A stretch of DNA of 25,937 bases from Patescibacteria group bacterium. GTDB taxonomy: Bacteria > Patescibacteriota > Minisyncoccia > Phycocordibacterales > UBA9973. The stretch covers positions 1 to 25,937 of the forward strand of contig JAUPWJ010000061.1 in NCBI GenBank assembly GCA_030916575.1, written 5' to 3'. Every line of letters begins with the position of its first letter. The stretch's first letter is position 1. Shown one piece after another: positions 18,730-25,937 of this stretch. A program made the translations under genes and the position numbers. Under the pieces are notes generated by a model. It saw only the letters and a list, made by a program, of their open reading frames with translations, made no database searches and was not told where the DNA came from.

Positions 18730-21000
18730 ATGAAAAAGAAATATTCTGCATTAAATAAAATAGAGAAGAGAAATGGTATCGTCGTCCCTTTTGATGATAA
18801 AAGAATCATCCGTGCTATCAGCCGTGCACTTACTGCTACAGGAGAAGGCGAAGAGAAAAATGCTGAGCATGTAGCCATGAAAGTCATGGACTCATTGCTA
18901 ATTTTGAAAAAAGAGCAGAAAACAAAAAATTATATTCCCAACGTAGAAAAAATCCAAGACTTAGTGGAGAATGAACTCATTGGACAAGGTTTCATTCAAA
19001 CTGCTAAAGCATACATCCTTTATCGAAAAGAACGCTCAGTGGTGCGTGAGAAAAAAGGTGTTGTTCCTGAGAGACTGAAAGAGCTTGTGATTGAAAGTAA
19101 AAAATATTTCAAAAATTCTCTAGCAGAATTTGTATACTACAGAACTTATGCAAAATGGATGGAAGAAGAAGGCCGAAGAGAAACATGGGTAGAGACTATA
19201 GAGCGTTATGTAGACTTCATGAAAGAAAACTTGGGAGGAAAATTAACCAATGCTGAATACAATGAGTTAAAAGAAATGATGCTTAGTCAAAACTCAATGC
19301 CTTCTATGAGACTGCTTCAATTCGCAGGCCCTGCAGCTCGACATACCAATGTTTGTGCTTATAATTGCTCATTCATCGCACCTAAGAGCTTCCAAGACTT
19401 CGCTGAGATAATGTATATCTCAATGTGCGGTACAGGTGTGGGCTGGTCTGTAGAGAGTGAAAATATCCAAGCACTGCCACAAATCAAGAAACAAACAGGC
19501 AAAAAATTGCCAGACTATGTAGTGCCAGACAATAAAGAAGGTTGGGCAGATGCATTTTCTTTCGCCATGAAGACATTCTTTGATGGTAATGATGTAAACT
19601 TTGACTACTCTCTTATCCGTCCTGCAGGCTCAAGACTAAAAACAATGGGAGGAAAAAGTTCAGGACCTGAACCACTTCGCTCCCTTATAGACTTTACTCG
19701 TGAGAGAATCATCCGCAAACAAGGCCGACACCTTACAAACTTAGACGCTCATGACATCATTTGTAAAATTGGTGAATGTGTAGTTGCTGGTGGAGTACGT
19801 CGAAGTGCTATGATTTCTCTCTCTGACTTAGATGATGAAGCAATTCGTGATTCTAAGAAGGGACAATTTTATTTAAATGAAGGACAAAGAATGCTAGCAA
19901 ATAACTCTGCAGTTTATTCCAACAAACCTAGTACAACAGAATTCTTAGATGAATGGACAGCATTGGTAAAAAGTGGAAGTGGAGAGCGAGGAATATTCAA
20001 CCGTGGAGGACTTGCAAAGACTTTACCAAAAAGAAGACTAGACCAATGGAAAGACGGAAACTATCCAGCATGGGGCACAAACCCTTGTGGAGAAATTATT
20101 TTACAATCAAAACAATTTTGTAATCTTTCTGAAGTTGTCGCTCGAGCTGAAGACACAGAAGAGACTTTACTTAAAAAAGTAAGAATAGCGACAATCATAG
20201 GTACATATCAATCCTCTCTTACTTACTTCCCTTACCTATCAGTAGAATGGAAAAAGAATTGTGAGAAAGAAAGATTACTCGGTGTATCTATCACAGGACA
20301 ATGGGACTCAAAACTAGCCCGTGATCCGAAAGTTTTAGAGAAGATGAGATTAGCTTCTATTGAAACAAATAAAAAGTATGCGAAGAAATTTGGCATACCT
20401 GCTTCTACTTGTATCACTTGCGTCAAACCTTCAGGAACAGTTTCTCAAACTGTAGACTGTGCGTCTGGTATGCACCCTAGACACTCTCCTTTCTATATCC
20501 GCCGAGTTAGAATCTCTGCTACTGATTCATTATTTAAAATGCTGAAAGATCAAGGAGTACCTTATTACCCAGAAGTCGGACAGACAATGGAGAATGCTAC
20601 TACTTTCGTCCTAGAATTCCCTGTAAAGGCACCAGAGAATGCAATTTGTAAAAATGACATTACAGCTATAGACCAACTAGAACACTGGAAAATAGTAAAG
20701 AAACACTATACAGAACACAATCCTTCTGTGACTATATCTGTCGGAGATGATGAATGGATAAAAGTTTCAAATTGGATTTATGAAAATTGGGATTTAGTTG
20801 GAGGATTATCATTCCTTCCTCGTTCAAACCATGTCTACCAACTCGCTCCTTATGAAGAAATAACTAAAGCAAAATACGAAGAAATGGTAGAACGCCTAGG
20901 TGAATTAGATTTCTCAAAAATAATTACTTACGAGACTAAAGATGAGACAGAACTTAAAAAAGAACTTGCTTGTGTCTCTGGTGTCTGCGATATAGTTTAA
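18730..21000 (+). CDS. nrdJ: Adenosylcobalamin-dependent (class II) ribonucleotide reductase, monomeric RTPR type
   Basis: A 756-residue protein. Residues 8-95 form an ATP-cone (KRNGIVVPFDDKRIIRAISR). The catalytic barrel carries the class signature NPCGE (451-455): Cys453 is the predicted thiyl-radical Cys with Asn451 and Glu455. The redox pair is probably Cys213 (YNCSF) and Cys464 (QFCNLSE). The C-terminal pair Cys748/Cys753 (ACVSGVCDIV) should relay reducing equivalents, as in Lactobacillus RTPR (739 residues). DYSLIRPAGSRLKTMGGKSSG is also typical of RTPR. It reduces ribonucleotides to deoxyribonucleotides with adenosylcobalamin as radical source, without oxygen. Partners on both sides (2 and 3 nt) provide cofactor uptake and activation. 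Confidence 0.95.
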   Translation: MKKKYSALNKIEKRNGIVVPFDDKRIIRAISRALTATGEGEEKNAEHVAMKVMDSLLILKKEQKTKNYIPNVEKIQDLVENELIGQGFIQTAKAYILYRKERSVVREKKGVVPERLKELVIESKKYFKNSLAEFVYYRTYAKWMEEEGRRETWVETIERYVDFMKENLGGKLTNAEYNELKEMMLSQNSMPSMRLLQFAGPAARHTNVCAYNCSFIAPKSFQDFAEIMYISMCGTGVGWSVESENIQALPQIKKQTGKKLPDYVVPDNKEGWADAFSFAMKTFFDGNDVNFDYSLIRPAGSRLKTMGGKSSGPEPLRSLIDFTRERIIRKQGRHLTNLDAHDIICKIGECVVAGGVRRSAMISLSDLDDEAIRDSKKGQFYLNEGQRMLANNSAVYSNKPSTTEFLDEWTALVKSGSGERGIFNRGGLAKTLPKRRLDQWKDGNYPAWGTNPCGEIILQSKQFCNLSEVVARAEDTEETLLKKVRIATIIGTYQSSLTYFPYLSVEWKKNCEKERLLGVSITGQWDSKLARDPKVLEKMRLASIETNKKYAKKFGIPASTCITCVKPSGTVSQTVDCASGMHPRHSPFYIRRVRISATDSLFKMLKDQGVPYYPEVGQTMENATTFVLEFPVKAPENAICKNDITAIDQLEHWKIVKKHYTEHNPSVTISVGDDEWIKVSNWIYENWDLVGGLSFLPRSNHVYQLAPYEEITKAKYEEMVERLGELDFSKIITYETKDETELKKELACVSGVCDIV

Positions 21001-21003
21001 ATT

Positions 21004-21576
21004 ATGCTTTACACAAAAAAAGGTGACGGTGGAACAACAAAACTCTTTGATTGCCCCCAAGGTGTACGAGTCAGTAAATCTGATTTTGCTTTTGAAGTTC
21101 TCGGTACATTAGATGAAATCAATTCTAGTCTTGGCTACGCGAAAGTCTTAGCAGAAAAAGCTGGCATAAGTATCACTTTCCAAGGAAAAATAACGACTTA
21201 TGTAGAAATATTGGAAAAACTACAAGAGAATTTATTTTCTATTCAAGGCGAAGTTGCTGGCGCGGATACTCATATAAAAATGGAAAGTGTCACCTTTGAA
21301 GAAGAAGTCATAGCGGAAATAGAAAAACACCTCACTCCTATCACCTCTTTTATTATCTCAGGCGGGACTGAGCTCGGAGCATATTTAGATGTATGTAGAA
21401 CTATTGCCAGAAAATCCGAACGCTATTTAGTGACTCTTAAAGAAAAAAATGAAAGAAAAATAAATGATGAGAGTATGATATTTATGAATCGCCTCTCTAG
21501 TATACTCTATGCCCTTGCTCGCTATGCAAATCAGCAAAGTAATGTGATAGAAAAAGGACCTAGTTATAATAACTAA
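21004..21576 (+). CDS. pduO: PduO-type cob(I)alamin adenosyltransferase
   Basis: A 190-residue protein with all PduO marks: the N-terminal ATP-binding YTKKGDGGTTKLF, VLGTLDEINSSLG (Asp37-Glu38), a conserved CRTIARKSER (131-140) and FMNRLSSILYALARYAN (160-176). The enzyme transfers the adenosyl group of ATP to cob(I)alamin to give adenosylcobalamin, the cofactor of the RNR 3 nt upstream. It works as a trimer in the cytoplasm. It ends the operon and abuts the convergent surface-protein gene with no gap (21576/21577). Confidence 0.95.
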   Translation: MLYTKKGDGGTTKLFDCPQGVRVSKSDFAFEVLGTLDEINSSLGYAKVLAEKAGISITFQGKITTYVEILEKLQENLFSIQGEVAGADTHIKMESVTFEEEVIAEIEKHLTPITSFIISGGTELGAYLDVCRTIARKSERYLVTLKEKNERKINDESMIFMNRLSSILYALARYANQQSNVIEKGPSYNN

Positions 21577-24500
21577 CTACCAGCCCTTCCCCACCATACT
21601 TAATCTAGTCTTAGGTCCAAAGTATCCAGCCGCTGGTGTAATACCATTTGCTTGTTGATATTTAATTAAAGCCTTCTTAGTTAATGGTCCGAATTTATTT
21701 GTTTCCTTTCCAAGAGAGCCTACTCCTGAAATTGCTACGGGGAAACCATTAGCATTGAGAAGTTTTTGTAATTGTTTTACATCTTCACCTGTTATATTTA
21801 ATTTAAGGTCACGAGTTGGGATAGTAAATGTATTTGTTGTAGGAGTTGGTGTTATTGTAGGACTATTTGTAGGTACGATTATAGGCATAGGTGATGTTAT
21901 CATAGTTGCTGGAGTTATAGTAGGGGAAATAATTTTTGTCTTCGCCACACTCCTTGTACTACCAGAACTTGATCTACATCCAGTAGTTGTGAATGTATTA
22001 TCAGAGCCTGTAGCTAGATTACTTAGAGCATCATTAGACTTAACACGATAGTGATATGTAGTACAAGACTCTAAGCTTGGTAATGTAACGCTGTGACTTA
22101 ATACTCTTGGAGATGTGTCTGTTTCTGATGTGGATGTGCCATAAGTATTTGTAAGACCGTAGTCTACGATAGATGAAGAGATTTCGTCTGTGGTCCAGGT
22201 GATGGTTGAAGTGGTGGAGGTAGAAGTAGAAGTGACGGCAGATAAAACTGGATTATTTCCATCTGTTGGTGTTATTTCATTTGATGCACTTGAAGCAGCA
22301 CTTGTTCCGGCTGTATTTGTAGCAGTAACGGTAAAGGTGTAAGGTTGACCCGCTGTCAATCCAGAAATAGTATGAGAAAGATTTGTTGTTCCAGCGTTTG
22401 AATCTACACCACCGGATGGAATAGAAGTAACTGTGTAGCCACTTATTAAAGCTCCTCCATTAAACTCTGGGGCAGTAAAAGTAACGACAGCTGAATTGCC
22501 ACCAGCTGTGGCTGTACCAATAATTGGAGCACTTGAAACATCAGGAGTTAGTAAACCAACTAAGGCTAAAGAATCTCTCCAAACACGAGCATTGATTTGT
22601 CTGGCAGCATTATTTTGGTGAATATGATCACCTGTATCATATATCGCATCAAGATTTCCTGCTCCATCATCGAGGAGAGCCACATGACTTGAGGCTCGAT
22701 AATCAACTCCTGTAATCGGTGTAGGCCCATTCCCTTTTATGGCCTCATTAATATCTGTCCATTTTTGCTGTGCTATAGGTCCATTCGTTCCTCCATAAAT
22801 ATCAATCAATCTTTGTCTGGCAGGAATCATGGCGGAGATAATAACTTTGGATCCACTTTTTTTATTTGAATTTATTGTACTTACAAGATCTTGCAACCTT
22901 GCAATAGCCACACTTGAAGCTTCAGCCGGATTTAAATCATTCAAACCGATTTGAACAATTGTATAATCTACAGTTCCTCTGCTTCCCGTAGATAAATAAA
23001 CAGTTTTTTGTTGAGCTATTGTATGCCCTGGGACCGCAATATTTGTTACCAGCCAACCATCAGTTACTTGTGCTTCTGTATAAATAAAATTAGCAATTTG
23101 TGTACCACCCGCGTATGTGGCTACAGTACTATCTCCCAAAACAAGACCAGTTCCAACCATAATAACTTCATAATTAACAGAAGCAGGGTTTGAAAGAGAC
23201 TGGTTGTTTGTTAGTGATATTATTTTTTCTCCTAAAGAAATTGGAGTGTAAGTAAAAGTATCTGTCGGAGTGCCGGAAGAAATAGTTACAGTCGAAGGTG
23301 TAAATGTGCCTCCTTCTCCGTTGTCACTTGGAGTGATTATCAAATTCCCAGTAATTATTCCATTGGCGGACACTGTAAAATTTGTCGAACTAGCATTTAC
23401 TGAACCACCAATTGGCCCGGTGATGGACACTGCTGTGGCTGGTGTATTTGATGTTGCAGTGTATGCTATCGAACTAGGATTGCTCAATCCTCCATCATTG
23501 GTAACTGAAATAGTTTTTGAACCAACAGATGCGGGAGTGTATGTGAAGGTATTGGTGGAAACTTCTGCAGAGATAGTCACAGTTGTGGGACTAAATGTTC
23601 CTCCACCGCTATTGTCACTCGGTGTAACCACAATAGAAGAAGTGACTGGTAAATCAGAGCTAACTGTAAAATTAGTTGAGGCACTACCATTAACGCCTGA
23701 CGTTGGTCCAGTTAATGTAATAATTGATGCTGTGTTAATCAAATTCGCATGAGCAAGAATTCTTGCTTCACTTAGATCGCTGTATATAGCTAGGTGTTGC
23801 ATTTTACCAGCACCGTAATATGAATTTCCTGCGCGACTCATTAAGTACAAAATATTATCTCCAAAACTATTTGTATTATTACTATTAAAAGGTCTCGAAG
23901 ATACACTTTGCAAAACTCCGTCTACATAAAAATCTACTTCATTTGTTGCAAGTCCTTTATTGTAAACTATTGCAACGTGATGCCAATTAGCTACAGATGG
24001 TCTTGTATATAAAGCTAAGTTATAACCAACATTACCATTTAGAAATACATTGGATTCAGTACCACTTCCCGTGCTTCCATCGTAAGTATAGCCAAAACCA
24101 GTACTAACAGCAGTGGGTCCAGACTCCCAAACTTGATGATAAGTACCATCATAAGACGGAAAATACAATAATGCTTCAACAACCACTTTATTGTATGCGC
24201 TCAGATTAATCGACGAAGCAGTTTGACCAGAATTTGATGTTCCATTAAATGAGACAGCCCCACCTCCTACTTTTCCTGAAGCCCCAACGGTTGCGCCAGT
24301 AAGATTGATATTTACTCCACCAGCAAGTGCGGTTAGAGATGTGCCAGACGACTCAGTCATCGGCCAATAGTTTAATAATGTGCCTTCGGCTTGGATAGTC
24401 GCTTGATAAGCAGGAGCATCTGATACTACCACTACAATAGAAGATGGATTTGTAAGTCCCCCATCATTGGTAACTGAAATAGTTTTTGAACCAACAGATG

Positions 24501-25749
24501 CGGGGGTGTATGTGAAAGTACCAGTTGTATTTAATGTCGTAAGAGTCACAGATGTAGGTGTAAAAGTTCCTCCTGCTCCACCATCACTAGGGGTGACGAT
24601 GACATCACTTGAAACTAAATTGTCTGTCCCCACAGTATAATTTGAAGTAGCAATACCATTTGATCCTGTCGTTGGGCCTGAAAGTGTTACAGCTGTCGCT
24701 GGAGCCACTACTAAATATGAAATCGCACTTGGGTTTGTTATTCCACCATTATTTGTAACCGAAATATCTCTTGCCCCAGCTGTAATTGGATAATATGTGA
24801 AAGTTGCTGTTGGTGTTCCGGAGGAGATAACGACTGAAGTAGGATTAAAAACTCCACTTGCTCCACCATCACTTGGAGTAACTGTAATACTGCCCGTCAG
24901 AGCACCATTTGCACCCACCGTAAAAGGAGTAGAAGAAGCACTATATAAACCAGTTGTTGGACCACTTAAAGTAACAGCAGTGGCTGTATTAATTAAATTC
25001 GCATGAGCAAGAATTCTTGCTTCACTTAGATCGCTATATATAGCTAGGTGTTGCATTTTTCCTTCCGTAAAAGAAGCATTTGCATTGCGAGCCATTAAAT
25101 ACAAAACTCTATTTCCAAAATTATTTGTACTATTTGTATTATAAGGTCGTGTTGCAGATTGTAAAACTCCATCAATATATAAATCTACTTCGTTCGTTGC
25201 GAGCCCCTTATTGTATACAGTAACAATGTGGTGCCAAACTCCAGCCGTTGGACGAGTAAATGTCGCTATGCTATAACCCCCGCTTCCTTGCAAAGCTACG
25301 TTTGATGTTGATTCAACTCCACTAACTCCTCCATCTATGTTGAACATAAATGTATCTGCCGGACTATTGGTAACATTTGGACTAAATTCCCAAATAGTTC
25401 TTCCAGTAGAAGTATAAGCAGGAACGTAAACCAAAGCCTCCACAACTATTTTATTGTAAGCAGTTAGGTCAAGATTTAAAGCCGTTTGTGCGGAATTTGA
25501 TGTACCATTAAATGAAATTGCTGTTCCATCTATTTTGCCAGCCTCTCCTGCAGTTGCTCCTGCAACACTAATAGCTGTTCCTCCTTTGGCAGCGGATAAA
25601 CTTGTCGCACCAGATGCTTCATCCATTGGCCAATAATAAAGTAAATTATTTCCTTCATCTTGTATAGTATCTCTGTATGCCGCAAAAATTGTATTCGGCA
25701 TGCAAAACAAGAAAATAACTATCGCTAAGAAAATAAATTTTTTATACAT
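21577..25749 (-). CDS. Giant secreted LamG / SGNH hydrolase / FN3 / peptidoglycan-binding surface protein
   Basis: A 1390-residue protein. Signal peptide 1-23 (ending TIFA). Order: LamG (24-252), two Ig-like repeats of about 95 residues (253-445), LamG (446-670), two Ig-like repeats (670-866), SGNH/GDSL hydrolase (867-1060), two FN3-like domains (1072-1260), Thr/Pro-rich linker, peptidoglycan-binding domain (1312-1390). SGNH residues are intact: Ser874 in LGDST, Asn937 in IGLND, Asp1041 and His1044 in DHIH, so it should be an active esterase, probably a deacetylase of glycans. LamG domains (YYWPMDE, WHHIVTVYNKG, DLYIDGVLQS) bind carbohydrates or proteins. The tail would hold it to the wall. 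LamG-Ig-Ig is duplicated. Substrate is unknown. Confidence 0.85.
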   Translation of the reverse strand: MYKKFIFLAIVIFLFCMPNTIFAAYRDTIQDEGNNLLYYWPMDEASGATSLSAAKGGTAISVAGATAGEAGKIDGTAISFNGTSNSAQTALNLDLTAYNKIVVEALVYVPAYTSTGRTIWEFSPNVTNSPADTFMFNIDGGVSGVESTSNVALQGSGGYSIATFTRPTAGVWHHIVTVYNKGLATNEVDLYIDGVLQSATRPYNTNSTNNFGNRVLYLMARNANASFTEGKMQHLAIYSDLSEARILAHANLINTATAVTLSGPTTGLYSASSTPFTVGANGALTGSITVTPSDGGASGVFNPTSVVISSGTPTATFTYYPITAGARDISVTNNGGITNPSAISYLVVAPATAVTLSGPTTGSNGIATSNYTVGTDNLVSSDVIVTPSDGGAGGTFTPTSVTLTTLNTTGTFTYTPASVGSKTISVTNDGGLTNPSSIVVVVSDAPAYQATIQAEGTLLNYWPMTESSGTSLTALAGGVNINLTGATVGASGKVGGGAVSFNGTSNSGQTASSINLSAYNKVVVEALLYFPSYDGTYHQVWESGPTAVSTGFGYTYDGSTGSGTESNVFLNGNVGYNLALYTRPSVANWHHVAIVYNKGLATNEVDFYVDGVLQSVSSRPFNSNNTNSFGDNILYLMSRAGNSYYGAGKMQHLAIYSDLSEARILAHANLINTASIITLTGPTSGVNGSASTNFTVSSDLPVTSSIVVTPSDNSGGGTFSPTTVTISAEVSTNTFTYTPASVGSKTISVTNDGGLSNPSSIAYTATSNTPATAVSITGPIGGSVNASSTNFTVSANGIITGNLIITPSDNGEGGTFTPSTVTISSGTPTDTFTYTPISLGEKIISLTNNQSLSNPASVNYEVIMVGTGLVLGDSTVATYAGGTQIANFIYTEAQVTDGWLVTNIAVPGHTIAQQKTVYLSTGSRGTVDYTIVQIGLNDLNPAEASSVAIARLQDLVSTINSNKKSGSKVIISAMIPARQRLIDIYGGTNGPIAQQKWTDINEAIKGNGPTPITGVDYRASSHVALLDDGAGNLDAIYDTGDHIHQNNAARQINARVWRDSLALVGLLTPDVSSAPIIGTATAGGNSAVVTFTAPEFNGGALISGYTVTSIPSGGVDSNAGTTNLSHTISGLTAGQPYTFTVTATNTAGTSAASSASNEITPTDGNNPVLSAVTSTSTSTTSTITWTTDEISSSIVDYGLTNTYGTSTSETDTSPRVLSHSVTLPSLESCTTYHYRVKSNDALSNLATGSDNTFTTTGCRSSSGSTRSVAKTKIISPTITPATMITSPMPIIVPTNSPTITPTPTTNTFTIPTRDLKLNITGEDVKQLQKLLNANGFPVAISGVGSLGKETNKFGPLTKKALIKYQQANGITPAAGYFGPKTRLSMVGKGW
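23741..23805. repeat. Internal repeat of the surface-protein gene, copy 1
   Basis: About 65 bp, nearly identical to 24995-25059, encoding the end of each LamG domain (LAIYSDLSEARILAHANLI). A further near-identical pair lies in the Ig-like repeats at about 23500-23545 and 24468-24513. Confidence 0.75.
24995..25059. repeat. Internal repeat of the surface-protein gene, copy 2
   Basis: Partner of 23741-23805. DNA-level identity much higher than in the flanking domain sequence suggests recent duplication or gene conversion. Confidence 0.75.
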
Positions 25750-25775
25750 AATATATATTTAACCAATGTTAATTT

Positions 25776-25937
25776 TTAATTCTTCATCAATCCCCTTGTC
25801 ATCGGTCCGACAATACCATCACCTATGAGATTGTTTGCAATTTGAAACTTGATCACCGCCAATCTAGTAAGTTGACCGAAGAAATTGGTTTCATTGTTTG
25901 GTGAACCTACACCTGTAGTAGTTAAGATGTAGCCATG
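25776..25937 (-). CDS. C-terminus of a second peptidoglycan-binding surface protein (5' end outside window)
   Basis: An open frame enters from the right edge and stops at 25776-25778, giving 53 residues: LTTTGVGSPNNETNFFGQLT, VIKFQIANNLIGDGIVGPMT, RGLMKN. This is the second half of a peptidoglycan-binding domain like that ending the 1390-residue neighbour (ETNKFGPLTKKALIKYQQAN, PKTRLSMVGKGW). The two genes are tandem, 26 bp apart, and probably encode paralogous wall-bound proteins. Confidence 0.75.
   Translation of the reverse strand, partial: HGYILTTTGVGSPNNETNFFGQLTRLAVIKFQIANNLIGDGIVGPMTRGLMKN

Noticed and set aside
23270..23752. Long plus-strand frame inside the surface-protein gene
   Set aside because: It is the reverse complement of Thr/Val/Ser-rich Ig repeats and recurs at each repeat (for example 24797-25006); low-complexity shadow.
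21577..25749. Repeats as a mobile element in the surface gene
   Set aside because: All repeats stay in frame and encode LamG or Ig domains; no transposase or terminal inverted repeats.

Overview
The window is AT-rich DNA with very compact gene packing: 1-bp TAATG overlaps, many membrane proteins of 66-200 residues, UGA used as a stop, and few Shine-Dalgarno motifs. Gene content, including a monomeric B12-dependent ribonucleotide reductase, small secreted cyclophilin and cupredoxin, MscL with a Cys4 tail, and LamG/peptidoglycan-binding surface proteins, suggests a Candidate Phyla Radiation bacterium (Patescibacteria, probably Parcubacteria). The lineage is inferred from gene style; no rRNA is present.

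Layout. 1-540: the tail of a membrane protein and a HxGH nucleotidyltransferase. 590-3113: a perfect -35 promoter, a cobalamin riboswitch with a transcription terminator, then two exported proteins with the transcobalamin-like DUF4430 fold; the second also has an alpha/alpha-toroid repeat region. 3110-7703 (minus): an envelope block with a small membrane protein, CPBP protease homologue, transglutaminase-like protein, MscL, cyclophilin, PspC, DsbB plus thioredoxin, DgkA and cupredoxin. 7760-8031 (plus): an apparently non-coding, GC-rich, hairpin-dense RNA. 8035-10830 (minus): membrane and secreted proteins. 10838-13804 (minus): accessory enzymes (GNAT, Nudix, S51 peptidase, NADAR, WG repeats), two with the same 34-bp promoter sequence. 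13948-14633: a kinase-like gene between 31-bp direct repeats. 14627-17921: CYTH, tRNA-Gln flanked by its own half-gene copies, two Nudix genes, VOC, DUF1761 and small membrane proteins. 18060-21576 (plus): ECF S-component, class II RNR and PduO cobalamin adenosyltransferase. 21577-25937 (minus): a 1390-residue LamG/SGNH/FN3/peptidoglycan-binding protein and the tail of a related gene.

Two themes unite the window. First, vitamin B12: a riboswitch controls secreted proteins built from the two domain types of animal intrinsic factor/transcobalamin, in reversed order, and 15 kb away one operon encodes a putative vitamin importer, the enzyme making adenosylcobalamin and the RNR that needs it. I infer a scavenging route: surface capture, ECF import, adenosylation, deoxyribonucleotide synthesis. 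Second, start sites: at least a dozen genes have a (TGn)TATAAT-like -10 box ending exactly 6 nt before the ATG, a spacing that predicts leaderless mRNAs. Genes departing from this (riboswitch operon, RNR operon, kinase) have leaders with regulatory-looking features.
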